Source: Pseudomonadota bacterium
Lineage (GTDB): Bacteria; Pseudomonadota; Gammaproteobacteria; Xanthomonadales; Rhodanobacteraceae
Assembly (NCBI GenBank): GCA_023388255.1
Contig: JAEWGO010000011.1
Coordinates: forward strand, 124,001 to 188,000
Direction of reading: 5' to 3'
Length of the DNA: 64,000 nt
Part shown: positions 20,901 through 29,335 of the stretch, in pieces
Numbering within the stretch: the stretch's first letter is position 1
Layout: every line of letters starts with the position of its first letter
Program-made: the position numbers and the translations under genes
The notes under the pieces: generated by a model
The model's database searches: none
Seen by the model: the letters and a program-made list of their open reading frames with translations, nothing else
Told to the model about the DNA's origin: nothing

Positions 20901-22882
20901 CCGCGAAGGGCGGCTGGGAATCGGTCAAGCGTCACTTCCGCGCACTGGGGCGCGATTCGCAGACACAGGACTTCACTTGCGTCGGCGTCGGCGACATGTC
21001 CGGCGACGTATTTGGCAACGGCATGCTGCTGTCCAGGCACATCCGTCTGGTCGCCGCGTTCGACCACCGTCACGTCTTCCTCGATCCGAACCCGGAAGCG
21101 GCCACCTCGTTCGTCGAACGTGAGCGCCTGTTCGCGCTGCCGCGTTCATCATGGGACGACTACGATGCCAAGCTGATCTCGAAGGGCGGCGGCGTGTACC
21201 CGCGTTCGGCCAAGTCGATCGCGATCACGCCGGAAGTGCGCGAGGCGCTCGGCCTCGCGGCCGACGTCACCGCGCTGTCTCCGACCGATCTCGTCAACTC
21301 GATACTGAAGGCGCCGGTCGACCTGCTGTGGAACGGTGGTATCGGCACATACGTCAAGGCCGAAAGCGAGAGCAATGCCGACGTCGGCGACCGCGCCAAC
21401 AACGCGTTGCGCGTCAACGGCAGGGAGCTGCGCTGCAAGGTGGTCGGCGAGGGCGGCAATCTCGGTTTCACGCAGAGGGGCCGCATCGAGGCTGCGCTGC
21501 ACGGCACATTGCTGAATACGGATTTCATCGACAACTCGGCCGGCGTCGACACGTCCGACCACGAGGTCAACATCAAGATCCTGCTCAACGGCGCCGTGCA
21601 GGAGGGTGAATTGACCGTCGAGCAGCGCAATACGCAGCTCGCGGCGATGACCGACGAAGTCGAGCGCCTGGTGCTGAACGACAACTATCGGCAGAACCAG
21701 GCGTTGTCGGTGATGGAGCACATGTCGGTGCCGCGCCTCGGCTCGAACGCGCATTTCATCCGCACGCTCGAAAGCGAAGGTCTGCTTGATCGTCAGATCG
21801 AATCGTTGCCGAGTGACGCGGAAATCGCCGAACGCAAGGCACGCGGACTCGGACTGACGCGGCCGGAGCTGGCGATACTGCTGTCGTATTCGAAGATCAA
21901 GCTGTTCCAGCAATTGCTCGATTCCGATGTGCCGGAAGATCCGTTCCTCTCGCGCGAACTGGTGCGCTACTTCCCCGAGCCGCTGCAGGCTGTCTATTCC
22001 GAACAGATGCAGAAGCACCGCTTGAAGCGCGAAATCATCGCCACCGCGGTGACCAACTCGATGGTCAACCGCATGGATGCGACCTTCGTGTTGCGCATGC
22101 AGGAGGACACCGGGCAGTCGCCTGCGGCGATCGCAAAGGCGTATTCGGCCGTACGCGAGGTCATGGACGCACGCAGTCTTTGGGCCGACATCGAGAAGCT
22201 CGATGGCCACATCGGCGAAGCCGTGCAGATCGATGCGCTGCTGAAGATCTGGGACTTGCTGCGTAACCTGACACGCTGGCTGCTCAATCACCGTGGAGCC
22301 GACCTCGACATCGCCGGCATCGTGCAGCGCTATGCCCCCGGCGTGGCGCAACTGCGCGCTGCGTTACCGGGCGCGCTGACTGCGAGTGGGCGCGCCGACT
22401 ACGATGTCGACGTCGAGAAGTGGCAGGGACTTGGTGTCACGCAGACATTGGCGCAACGTCTCGCGGCGATTCCCGTGCTTGGCGCGGCATTCGACATCGT
22501 CGAGGTTGCGCTGGAAAGCGGGCGTTCGGTCGAACGTGTCGCCGCGGTGTTCTTCGAGATTGGAGAGGCGCTCGATGTCGACAGTCTGCGCAGGCAGATC
22601 GAGAACCTGCAGGTCGAGAGCCGCTGGCACGCCCAGGCGCGTGGCTCGCTGCGCGACGAACTGGCGATCCAGCATCGTGCTTTGGCCGCGCAGATTCTCG
22701 GTGGCAGCACCGATGCGAGCGCGAATCCGGTCGCACAGTGGCTGCAACGCGATGATGCGTCGCTGAAGTTCACTCTCGGCCTGTTCGACGAGATCCGCTC
22801 GCAGACGCTGGACTATCCGATCGCATCGGTCGCGTTGCGACGGTTCGCGCAACTGGTGCAGGCGGCGTCGAAGGCCGCGTAG
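17927..22882 (+). CDS. gdhB: NAD-specific glutamate dehydrogenase, large type
   Basis: About 1651 residues, the size of the bacterial 180-kDa NAD-GDH class known from Pseudomonas, Caulobacter and Xanthomonas. It deaminates glutamate to 2-oxoglutarate and ammonia for catabolism in the cytoplasm. The long N-terminal regulatory part (ACT-like segments) runs to about residue 700. The catalytic core follows with RFGPVARGGLRWSDR, VPVGSKGGFFVKR (catalytic Lys region), GVGDMSGDVFGNGML (dinucleotide fold) and GEGGNLGFTQ. The frame opens as early as 17663, but the ATG at 17927 gives the expected N-terminus with GGACCC just before it. A perfect hairpin follows the stop. Allosteric control by amino acids is known for the class; it is not visible here. 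The gene symbol follows Pseudomonas usage. Confidence 0.95.
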   Translation: MTPQGAVADTHVDSILAHQSSSLSGNALRDAQAFSAEFLRRVPAEEVAARDAAAWSSLIQGVLEFARERHVGTTKVRVFNPPAGEQGAVSRTVVEVVTDDMPFLVDSVSIAIANAGLANHALIHPVFRIERDAQGRMASVAAGGATDASGAAESVMYFEVDRLADAGAIERLQRAIAAGLDDVRASVSDWQAMRTHVLALADDLSKRPMPVDAAGVAEAQDFLRWAAEDNFTFLGYREYRVEKSGGDEVLQAVEGSGLGILRGSERSVAPRSLRTLVAKELPQSGSMDAIILTKTNARASVHRPGYMDYVGVLSFDAAGVPIAEQRFLGLFTTNAYMARPQDVPLVRRKVETVMQRSGLRRDSHSGKALRHVLELLPRDELFQCSEDELYAIATGILALRERPRTRLFVRRDRYGRFYSCLVYLPRDRFNSDVRERIEALLKQAFSGERIDSSIHVDESPLATLHIVVRPKPGDQPSYDPAAIERSIVGIVRNWRDELRDALVERHGEAEGLALASRYVRALPAGYIEEVTPNIAAVDVALAASLRDADDIRLNLYPSQDKPGTLHFKVFRQGSDIALSEVIPLLENMGLRVLTEQLYEMHPGSDTLYIQDITVQPATRCEFDIDEIRGAFQDAFENIWRGNAENDAFNKLILGARLNWSQVAMLRGYSKYLLQTGVPFSQSYMEETLNRYPALAGLLVELFEAGFDPQRESGDAASLEAARTRLAGELKTLVSADAQKRNPRLIDDLVATRGASRADQIGAIITAVKVLLEDVGSLDEDRILRAYLGVIGATLRTNFYQMKDGKPKNYISFKFDPARVPDLPKPRPYREIFVYGPRVEGTHLRFGPVARGGLRWSDRREDFRTEVLGLVKAQMVKNTVIVPVGSKGGFFVKRPPESGERDAVLAEGIACYKMFINGLLDITDNYVGTEVAHPRDVVRHDGDDPYLVVAADKGTAKFSDIANGISAEHGYWLGDAFASGGSVGYDHKGMGITAKGGWESVKRHFRALGRDSQTQDFTCVGVGDMSGDVFGNGMLLSRHIRLVAAFDHRHVFLDPNPEAATSFVERERLFALPRSSWDDYDAKLISKGGGVYPRSAKSIAITPEVREALGLAADVTALSPTDLVNSILKAPVDLLWNGGIGTYVKAESESNADVGDRANNALRVNGRELRCKVVGEGGNLGFTQRGRIEAALHGTLLNTDFIDNSAGVDTSDHEVNIKILLNGAVQEGELTVEQRNTQLAAMTDEVERLVLNDNYRQNQALSVMEHMSVPRLGSNAHFIRTLESEGLLDRQIESLPSDAEIAERKARGLGLTRPELAILLSYSKIKLFQQLLDSDVPEDPFLSRELVRYFPEPLQAVYSEQMQKHRLKREIIATAVTNSMVNRMDATFVLRMQEDTGQSPAAIAKAYSAVREVMDARSLWADIEKLDGHIGEAVQIDALLKIWDLLRNLTRWLLNHRGADLDIAGIVQRYAPGVAQLRAALPGALTASGRADYDVDVEKWQGLGVTQTLAQRLAAIPVLGAAFDIVEVALESGRSVERVAAVFFEIGEALDVDSLRRQIENLQVESRWHAQARGSLRDELAIQHRALAAQILGGSTDASANPVAQWLQRDDASLKFTLGLFDEIRSQTLDYPIASVALRRFAQLVQAASKAA

Positions 22883-22895
22883 GCATCCCAGCACA

Positions 22896-22929
22896 CGCAA
22901 CCGGCTGCGCATCTGCGCAGCCGGTTGCG
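22896..22929. terminator. perfect 16-bp hairpin after the glutamate dehydrogenase gene
   Basis: Two perfect 16-bp arms (starting CGCAACCGGC) separated by only two bases, 14 bp after the stop. No T-run follows, so it could be a weak or Rho-assisted terminator or an mRNA 3' stabiliser. Confidence 0.65.
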
Positions 22930-22985
22930 CTGCGCGCGCGACGCAGCCCAGAATCGCGTCATCCTCTTTCAGTCGGCTGCCCGCC

Positions 22986-23750
22986 ATGACCCAGCGCATC
23001 GCCTTCGTCGCCGGCCAGACCGAAGAAGCGCAAGCGGCGCGCGTCGCGCTGGCGGCGCGCTACGGCGATGTGTCGATCGATTCAGCCGACGTGATCGTCG
23101 CGCTCGGCGGCGATGGTTTCATGCTGCGCACCCTGCATCGCCACCTCGCGCGTGCGTTGCCGGTATACGGCATGAAGCTCGGCACGATCGGCTTCCTGAT
23201 GAATCAGTACCACCTCGACGAATTGCCCGAGCGCATCGCGCGTGCGCAGCCGAGCGTGCTGCGTCCCCTGCTGATGGATGTCGGCACCGAAGCGGGAAAC
23301 AGCGTGAGCGCGCTCGCCTTCAACGAGGTTTCGTTGCTGCGCCAGACCAAGCAGGCCGCGCATGTGCGCGTGTCGCTGAACGGCGTCGTCAAGATCGAGG
23401 AGCTGATCTGCGACGGCATTCTGGTGTCCACTCCGGCGGGTTCGAGCGCCTACAACCTGTCTGCGCACGGCCCGATCCTGCCGCTCGGCTCGCAGTTGCT
23501 GGCATTGACGCCGATCAGCCCGTTCCGCCCGCGACGCTGGCGCGGTGCGATCCTGCCGGCGATCACCGAGGTGCGCTTCGAGATCCTCGATCCGTACAAA
23601 CGGCCGGTCAGCGCCACTGCGGATTCGCACGAGGTGCGCGACGTCATCGAAGTCAGCATCCGCGAATCGCGCGAGCAGACGATGACCTTGCTGTTCGATC
23701 CCGAGCACAATCTCGAAGAACGCATCCTCAACGAGCAGTTCGAGTTGTAG
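22986..23750 (+). CDS. nadK: NAD kinase
   Basis: 254 residues; phosphorylates NAD+ to NADP+ in the cytoplasm. The GGDG motif at residues 41-44, the GTIGFLMN substrate strand, the NEVSL adenine-site segment and STPAGSSAYNLSAHGP are all present. At the short end for NAD kinases but similar in size to other short bacterial forms. Start ATG at 22986. The next gene begins 4 bp after its stop, so the two are probably one transcript. Placement beside NAD-GDH may be coincidental; the hairpin lies between them. Confidence 0.93.
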   Translation: MTQRIAFVAGQTEEAQAARVALAARYGDVSIDSADVIVALGGDGFMLRTLHRHLARALPVYGMKLGTIGFLMNQYHLDELPERIARAQPSVLRPLLMDVGTEAGNSVSALAFNEVSLLRQTKQAAHVRVSLNGVVKIEELICDGILVSTPAGSSAYNLSAHGPILPLGSQLLALTPISPFRPRRWRGAILPAITEVRFEILDPYKRPVSATADSHEVRDVIEVSIRESREQTMTLLFDPEHNLEERILNEQFEL

Positions 23751-23754
23751 TCGC

Positions 23755-24849
23755 ATGGGTTGTCGTTCCAGCACCACTGCAGGTGTTTCGGCGCGGCTGT
23801 GGATCGTTACCCTGATGTGCTGCCTGTCGGCTTCGACGGCGTGTTCGTCGCTGCGTTACTACGCGCACGTCGCGCACGGTGAAGCGGTGCTGCTGATGGA
23901 TCGCAAGCCGATAGCGGAGATCATCGACGATCCGCATGGCGATGCCACCTTGCGTGCACGGTTGCATCAGGCGCAGGCGGCGCGCGCGTTCGCTTCGGAT
24001 CATCTCGCCTTGCCGCGCAACCGCAGCTATGCCAGCTATGTCGAACTCGGTCGGCCATACGTGACCTGGAACGTATTCGCGGCGCCGGAATTCTCGGTCG
24101 ATCCGCTCACGCACTGCTTTCCATTCGCCGGCTGCGTGGCCTACCTCGGCTTTTTCGACAAGGCACGTGCCGAGCACGCAGCGCAGCAACTCGACGCGCA
24201 GGGCGATGACACCTCGATAGAGGGAGCCGCTGCGTTCTCGACGCTGGGCTGGTTCGCCGATCCGATCCTGTCGAGCATGCTGCGTTGGAGCGACGATGAA
24301 CTCGACAGCGTGATCTTTCACGAACTCACCCATCAGCAGTTCTACGTCAAGGACGACACCGCGTTCAATGAGTCGTACGCGACCTTCGTGCAGAAGGAGG
24401 GGCTGCGCGAGTGGCGTGCCGCGCGTGGCCTCAACGCGTTGCAGTCGTCGGCGGATGCCCATGACGCCGCATTCACGCGCCTCGTGCTGGATCTGCGCGA
24501 ACGCCTGCGCGCGCTGTATGCGCAATCGCTGTCGACCGATGCGAAGCGCGCGGCGAAGCGGGACGCGATCGCCGACTTCCGCGAACGCTATGCGCATTTG
24601 CGCGATGCGGAGTGGGGCGGGGATCGGAGTCATGATCGCTGGGTCGCTGCGCCGATCAACAACGCGCGTCTGTTGCCGTTCGGCTTGTACGATCGGTGGA
24701 TTCCGGCCTTCGCGCAATTGTTCCGCAATGCAAGCGGGAACTGGCCTGCATTCCATCAACGCGTGCGGCAACTCGGCCGGTTGCCTGAACCGCAACGAAC
24801 GCATGAGTTGAATGTACTGGCCGGCGCGGTCGCGGCAGTGCCTGGATAG
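23755..24849 (+). CDS. lipoprotein aminopeptidase (PF10023/COG4324-like)
   Basis: 364 residues. Lipobox STAC with Cys30 gives a membrane-anchored protein. The zinc peptidase motif HELTHQ (His189, Glu190, His193) is followed by FNESYATF with a probable third ligand Glu206, the gluzincin pattern of the predicted aminopeptidase family. The ending HELNVLAGAVAAVPG is also family-like. It is presumably exposed to the periplasm and trims peptides; the activity is a prediction from the family. It starts 4 bp after the NAD kinase stop. Confidence 0.85.
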   Translation: MGCRSSTTAGVSARLWIVTLMCCLSASTACSSLRYYAHVAHGEAVLLMDRKPIAEIIDDPHGDATLRARLHQAQAARAFASDHLALPRNRSYASYVELGRPYVTWNVFAAPEFSVDPLTHCFPFAGCVAYLGFFDKARAEHAAQQLDAQGDDTSIEGAAAFSTLGWFADPILSSMLRWSDDELDSVIFHELTHQQFYVKDDTAFNESYATFVQKEGLREWRAARGLNALQSSADAHDAAFTRLVLDLRERLRALYAQSLSTDAKRAAKRDAIADFRERYAHLRDAEWGGDRSHDRWVAAPINNARLLPFGLYDRWIPAFAQLFRNASGNWPAFHQRVRQLGRLPEPQRTHELNVLAGAVAAVPG

Positions 24850-24940
24850 CCATCGATTCATCTTGATTGCGCAGGCTCAGCACGCATTTACGTGCTCTGG
24901 CGTAGCGTGCTACGCAGGCTGGCCGAAGGAGGCTCGCACC

Positions 24941-25336
24941 ATGAAGACCATCATCAAATCAGGAATCGTGCTGGCACTTCTGCTTGCACTCGGCGGCTGC
25001 GTCTATGGGCCCGATTACGGCTATGTGCGTGGTGACGGTTACTACGGAGACGCTTATTACGGCGGCGGACCGGCATACTACGACTCCGGTTACTACTATG
25101 GCCCGGGCTACTACGGCTACGGCTATGGCCCTTCCATCGGCATCTACTATGGTGACTACGGGCGTGGTTACTGGCGTGGCCATCACGGTGGAAGCTGGCA
25201 CGGCGGCAGCTGGTATGGCAGCGGTTGGCGTGGCGGCGGGCATGGATCGAGCCATGGATGGTCGGGCGGCAGCCGGCCGACGCCGTCGGTTCCGCATGGC
25301 AGCCGCGGCACGCCGCCGTCTTCGCATCACCGCTGA
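24941..25336 (+). CDS. small Gly/Tyr-rich lipoprotein
   Basis: 131 residues. MKTIIKSGIVLALLLALGGC is a clean lipoprotein signal (lipobox LGGC). The rest is low complexity: repeats of GYY, YGD and GYG, then Trp/His/Gly-rich WHGGSW units and a Ser/Pro/His tail. An excellent GAAGGAGG precedes the ATG. There are no catalytic motifs; a structural or surface role is possible. Similar Gly/Tyr-rich small lipoproteins occur in Xanthomonadales. Convergent with pldA. Confidence 0.8.
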   Translation: MKTIIKSGIVLALLLALGGCVYGPDYGYVRGDGYYGDAYYGGGPAYYDSGYYYGPGYYGYGYGPSIGIYYGDYGRGYWRGHHGGSWHGGSWYGSGWRGGGHGSSHGWSGGSRPTPSVPHGSRGTPPSSHHR

Positions 25337-25376
25337 GGCATTCGATTCGCGATCGCGCAAGGCGATCGCGAATCCT

Positions 25377-26438
25377 TCAGTACCATTCGAGCAGCGATAC
25401 ACCGAGGCCGACATACCAGGCCTTGTGGTTGTAGTCGATCAGGCTTTGTCCGTAACCATCGAACAGTTGCAGATGGCCGCGCAATTCGCCCGCAATCGGG
25501 AACGCCCAGTCGAACTGCAGCGCGCCGTGCGAACGATCGCCGCTGCGCAGTGAATGGCGCGCCATCAGCGAGAACTCGTGGTCGTGCCACAGATGCACAA
25601 GTTGCAGGTCGCCGCGGCCGATGTAGTCGCTGATGTCCGGGTTGTCATCAGTCGGGTCGTGGATGCGCCACCACGGACGCAGCATCAATGACCAGCTTTC
25701 GCGTTCGAGGCCGAGATTCAGCATGACGCGGTTCCAGCTGCGCGAGAGCGGTTGGCTTTGTCCATTCGACTGGTGGTTTACGGTCAGGCCGAGCAGTCGT
25801 CCATCCCATCCGAGCACGTCATAATTGGTGCGGAATGCGAGCATCACCTCGGGTTCGTAGTTGGTTTCGCTGAACGGGCGAGACGCGTTGCCGTTGTAGA
25901 GCTGCCAGTGCGAGGTCTGCGTATATGCAGTCCACAGATCGCCGTTGTCGCCGAAGATGTTTTCCCACAGCTTGGTTTTCAGACTGAGTTGATAGACGGC
26001 TTCGGTCTTTTGCAGATCGCGCGGCGTCGTCACCGTGCGCCCTTCGGCCGGACTCGATGGCAACTCGTTCGTGCGGCTGGTGAAAAAAAACGGCAGCAGG
26101 TATACCGGCTTGTATGCGCGGATGTGGAATTCGCCCTGCTTGCTATCCGGATCGAGTTCCCAGCGACGGTCGAGCAGCGATGCGGCGGGCGCCGAAGCGG
26201 CAGCGCGTTCGCGTCGAAATACCTCGGTGCGACGATCGTCGGAGGGTGCGGCTGACGCTGCGGGTTTCGCGCGTTGCATCGCATGGTCGTAGCAGGCCAG
26301 CCGCGCGGCGTCGTCGCCGATTGTCGTGCATCCGGCTGGATCGGATGGCGGATGCGTATCCGCTGCCATCGCGCGAGCTGCCATGAGCACAAGTACGCTG
26401 ACGATCCATCCTTTCGATGCAGCCTCGCTGCCGTGCAT
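25377..26438 (-). CDS. pldA: outer-membrane phospholipase A (OMPLA)
   Basis: About 353 residues, a calcium-dependent phospholipase A1/A2 in the outer membrane that hydrolyses phospholipids misplaced into the outer leaflet. The catalytic segment NHQSNGQSQPLSRSWNR gives His222, Ser224 and Asn236, with the same spacing as His142/Ser144/Asn156 of the E. coli enzyme. YTQTSHWQLY is the preceding strand. The protein ends VGLGVSLLEWY, a beta-barrel C-terminal signature. The N-terminal part adds a signal peptide and a GDDAARLACYD segment common in proteobacterial homologues. Start at 26438. An EF-hand protein gene lies 190 bp upstream on the same strand. Confidence 0.95.
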   Translation of the reverse strand: MHGSEAASKGWIVSVLVLMAARAMAADTHPPSDPAGCTTIGDDAARLACYDHAMQRAKPAASAAPSDDRRTEVFRRERAAASAPAASLLDRRWELDPDSKQGEFHIRAYKPVYLLPFFFTSRTNELPSSPAEGRTVTTPRDLQKTEAVYQLSLKTKLWENIFGDNGDLWTAYTQTSHWQLYNGNASRPFSETNYEPEVMLAFRTNYDVLGWDGRLLGLTVNHQSNGQSQPLSRSWNRVMLNLGLERESWSLMLRPWWRIHDPTDDNPDISDYIGRGDLQLVHLWHDHEFSLMARHSLRSGDRSHGALQFDWAFPIAGELRGHLQLFDGYGQSLIDYNHKAWYVGLGVSLLEWY

Positions 26439-26628
26439 GTGCGCGCCCCGCGATCCTCTGTGTTGGATTGCGCAGCGTCGCACACGACGCGGACATGCGG
26501 AACCCGTCCCGACACGCCAGGAGAGGATTCATGCCGACATCAACGTGGTTCCCGCCGGGCCGAAGCCCGACCTGCAAGCCACGGCAGCCAGGATGCACGG
26601 CGCGCGAGCGGCTATGCGCGCCGCACAG

Positions 26629-26946
26629 TCAACGCTGATTCGCCCAGCGATCGTACTCGGCGCGGCTGACGCGGCCATCGCGATTGGAATCGGCATGGAT
26701 GAAGTCGTTCGCGAGCGGTGGATACCCCGCCGCCTCGTCACTGGTGATGAAGCCGCTGCCGCGCTTGTCAAGCTGCGCAAACGGTGGCGGTGGGCCGAAT
26801 TGCCGCGGTGCGGGCTGTCCCCATTGCACGATCAGCGGTCCCTCGGGCGTGTTGTAGGTAGTCGTGTGCGTATCGGCCGATTCTTGTGCAAAGGCAAACG
26901 CGCAGACGAGAGTGAGTGGGAGCAGGGCAATCACATGAGATTTCAT
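26629..26946 (-). CDS. small exported EF-hand protein
   Basis: 105 residues with a signal peptide (IALLPLTLVCAFAFA). The C-terminus has a canonical calcium loop DSNRDGRVSRAE (Asp1, Asn3, Asp5, Glu12), preceded by a degenerate first hand around LDKRGSGFITSDE. The middle is Pro-rich. It probably binds calcium in the periplasm. It is upstream of and co-directional with the calcium-dependent phospholipase pldA, separated by 190 bp in which I see nothing; a functional link is only a suggestion. The alternative start at 26958 adds four residues. Confidence 0.8.
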   Translation of the reverse strand: MKSHVIALLPLTLVCAFAFAQESADTHTTTYNTPEGPLIVQWGQPAPRQFGPPPPFAQLDKRGSGFITSDEAAGYPPLANDFIHADSNRDGRVSRAEYDRWANQR

Positions 26947-27188
26947 CGTTGTCACCATCGGTTGGAGCGGAAGGTGTCACGGCGACTTGGCTGCGGTTGC
27001 GTTGCGCCGCGAACACATCAAATCATCAGCCCGGGGTTCTTAATGCCGCCGAACTGTCGTCCCCATGCACTCGCGAAGGTATCGCGGCGTCGGGCGGAAA
27101 CCCTGTCTGCCGGCTTCGCGATGCGTACGCTCGATTCCGCCAACGGCCGACCGCCGGATTTCCCGCGTGCTGCGGTATCGTGTCGGGC

Positions 27189-27701
27189 ATGCAGTCGACT
27201 CTGACGCCGATGAATCCATCCCATGCCACGAGCCGGCCGCGCCCGCGCGCACTTGTCGCGATTGCCTTGTACAAATTGACCAAGATGCTGGCCTGCATCG
27301 TTCTTGCGGCGGCTGCGTTCCATCTGCTCCGTCCCGATGTCGCCGTGCGATTTTCCGACTGGCTGGAATCATTGGCGTGGGTCACGCGGCACGGATTGGC
27401 GATGCGCGCGGTCAAGTGGCTGCTGCAACTCGGACCGCATCAATTCCGCATGTTCGGCGTGGCTGCCATCGTGTATGCGGCTTTGTATGCGGTGCAGGGA
27501 TTCGGTCTGTGGTTCGGCAAGCGCTGGGCCGAGTATCTCGTGGTCATCGAAACCGGCATGCTGCTGCCGCTGGAGCTGTTCGAGCTGGGGCGGCACTTCT
27601 CGGCGTTCAAATTGCTCGTGTTGATCGCGAACATCGTGATCGTGGTCTACCTGGTCCGGCTGTTGTACCAGCAGGAGCCGAGGGAACCGTCGCATGCGTG
27701 A
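27189..27701 (+). CDS. DUF2127-like small membrane protein
   Basis: About 170 residues with four predicted membrane helices (MLACIVLAAAAFHLL, RMFGVAAIVYAALYAVQGFG, YLVVIETGMLLPLELFEL, LLVLIANIVIVVYLV). The GLWFGKRWAEYLVVIETG segment and the ELFEL stretch are typical of DUF2127. Function unknown. The start could be 27189 or the ATG at 27210. The stop lies 8 bp inside the next gene, so the two are translationally coupled. Confidence 0.8.
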   Translation: MQSTLTPMNPSHATSRPRPRALVAIALYKLTKMLACIVLAAAAFHLLRPDVAVRFSDWLESLAWVTRHGLAMRAVKWLLQLGPHQFRMFGVAAIVYAALYAVQGFGLWFGKRWAEYLVVIETGMLLPLELFELGRHFSAFKLLVLIANIVIVVYLVRLLYQQEPREPSHA

Positions 27702-28833
27702 TCGCATGAGGATGCGCGAGTTTCGTCTGCGAATGCCCTCATGGGCAGCTGCAGGATTGGCGGCCTGCCTGTTGGCCGGATGCGGACGCGAGCAGACCGC
27801 ACCGGCGCCAGTGGTTGTCGAGCAGGCTCCGGCATCCGCTCCCGCGGCCGCGCCAAGCGAAACGCAGCCGCCGATACCAATGCCATCGCCGCCGCCGCTG
27901 GAACATCTGCCGATGCAGACGGCCGCCTGCCTTGCGCAAACCGTGCCGAGCACGGCGCCGCGCGCCACGGCGGTCCATCGCTGGATCGATGCCGCCGGCA
28001 TCACGCACTATTCGGACCAGCCGCCCCCGGCGGCGGCGAAGGATCATCGCGTGATCGCCGTGCAGGGCGTTCCGCCGATCGCGGTGCAGGCCTCCGGCTA
28101 CGACGTGAATCTGCCGGACCAGTTGCAGCAACGCGCCGTCGCCGATGCGCTTGGCGTGCAGCGCGTGTTGCACGATGCGCTTGGCGTGCCGACGCCGAAC
28201 GGATCAAATCTGCATGTGGTGTTCGTGCGCGATGCGGCGACCTATGCGCGATTGATCGGCGATCCCGGGCTGGCCAGTTCTGCCGGTGCGTACTCGCCCG
28301 CACAGCGCACGATCTACGTGCGCATGCAGCCGCAGGATGAGGCGAGCTTTGCCGTGCTGCGGCATGAAATCACGCATGCGCTGGTGCACGAATCGATCGG
28401 TAACCTGCCGACGCCGGTCAACGAGGGATTGGCCGAATACTTCGGTCGCTACCGCGTCAGCGGTCTGGGCGGGCAGGTCGATATCGGCGTCGATCGCAAG
28501 GCGATCGTCACTGCGGCACCGGCGGGCGACGGCACCGATGCACTCGTCGACCTGCTCGCCCGCGATGGCGCGGATTTCTACGCCGTGGACGGAGATTCGT
28601 CCGGGCGCGAGCTACGCTACCTGCGCGCCTATGCGTTGGTGGCGATGCTGATACGCGATGCCTTGGGACGGAACGCCCTGACTGCCGTACTGACTGCGCA
28701 ACGGGAAGATCCGTGTCACCCGGTGGCGGTCGAAAGCATACTCGATACGCGCTATCCCGGCGGTCTGCGCACGCTTGCCGCAGGCTGGGCGAACTTCATG
28801 CGCGCGCCGCCTGCGGCGATCCAGGCGTATTGA
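27694..28833 (+). CDS. lipoprotein with DUF4124 and HExxH metallopeptidase-like domain
   Basis: 379 residues. Lipobox LAGC (Cys30), then a Pro/Ala-rich linker, a DUF4124 segment (VHRWIDAAGITHYSDQPPP), then a peptidase-like domain with HEITHA (His224, Glu225, His228) and downstream NEGLAEYF with Glu244 as the likely third zinc ligand, as in gluzincins. The combination suggests a membrane-anchored periplasmic metallopeptidase; the substrate is unknown. It overlaps the upstream DUF2127 gene by 8 bp. Confidence 0.8.
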   Translation: MRDRMRMREFRLRMPSWAAAGLAACLLAGCGREQTAPAPVVVEQAPASAPAAAPSETQPPIPMPSPPPLEHLPMQTAACLAQTVPSTAPRATAVHRWIDAAGITHYSDQPPPAAAKDHRVIAVQGVPPIAVQASGYDVNLPDQLQQRAVADALGVQRVLHDALGVPTPNGSNLHVVFVRDAATYARLIGDPGLASSAGAYSPAQRTIYVRMQPQDEASFAVLRHEITHALVHESIGNLPTPVNEGLAEYFGRYRVSGLGGQVDIGVDRKAIVTAAPAGDGTDALVDLLARDGADFYAVDGDSSGRELRYLRAYALVAMLIRDALGRNALTAVLTAQREDPCHPVAVESILDTRYPGGLRTLAAGWANFMRAPPAAIQAY

Positions 28834-28874
28834 TCGCGGCGTGGATCGCGCGGATTCGCAAGCGGGACTTCGGC

Positions 28875-28902
28875 TTGCGCGGGTTTAACAATCGAGTAGA
28901 CT
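28875..28902 (+). promoter_or_regulatory. candidate sigma70 promoter of the cold-shock gene
   Basis: TTGCGC, 16-bp spacer (with an AT-rich TTTAACAA stretch), TAGACT. Transcription from here would give a 5' leader of about 150 bases, a length typical of cold-shock-regulated csp mRNAs. Confidence 0.5.
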
Positions 28903-29057
28903 CGCAACGCTGTGTTTGCATGGTCGCCGTTTCCAGTGACCCGATGCAGTACCGATCGGGGGATGGCTTCACCGTTTCACCTGCACGCCTGCATACCCAG
29001 TGTTCGACATCACCCATGAGCAATGGGGGTTTCCAACTTTGGCTGTGGAGAAGATTC

Positions 29058-29267
29058 ATGTCGGATCGTGAGGTGGGTACGGTCAAGTGGTTCAACGAGA
29101 GCAAGGGATTCGGATTCATCAGTCGCGAAGGCGGCCCGGATGTATTCGTGCATTTCCGCGCGATCACCGGCACCGGTTTCAAGACGCTGACGGAAGGACA
29201 GAAGGTGTCGTTCCGCGTCGTGCAAGGCCAAAAGGGCTTGCAGGCCGAGGACGTCACACCGGCCTGA
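29058..29267 (+). CDS. cold-shock domain protein
   Basis: 69 residues, a single OB-fold cold-shock domain. RNP1 KGFGFI and RNP2 VFVHF are intact, in the family context GTVKWFNESKGFGFI. It binds single-stranded RNA or DNA and acts as RNA chaperone. The ATG at 29058 follows GGAG and gives the standard length; upstream in-frame sequence is not coding. A strong terminator follows. The long leader suggests post-transcriptional control. Which csp paralogue it is cannot be told. Confidence 0.95.
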   Translation: MSDREVGTVKWFNESKGFGFISREGGPDVFVHFRAITGTGFKTLTEGQKVSFRVVQGQKGLQAEDVTPA

Positions 29268-29298
29268 CGCAAGCACGCGTCCAGCATCGAATATGAGG

Positions 29299-29325
29299 CC
29301 GCGGCGTTCGCGCCGCGGTTTTTTT
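29299..29325 (+). terminator. intrinsic terminator of the cold-shock gene
   Basis: Perfect stem CCGCGGCG / CGCCGCGG around a TTCG tetraloop, followed by seven T. It lies 32 bp after the stop. Confidence 0.95.
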
Positions 29326-29335
29326 ATTTGAAGAG

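Noticed and set aside
17726..21073. An 1115-codon minus-strand open frame
   Set aside because: Antisense to the glutamate dehydrogenase gene, composition of a shadow frame, no motifs.
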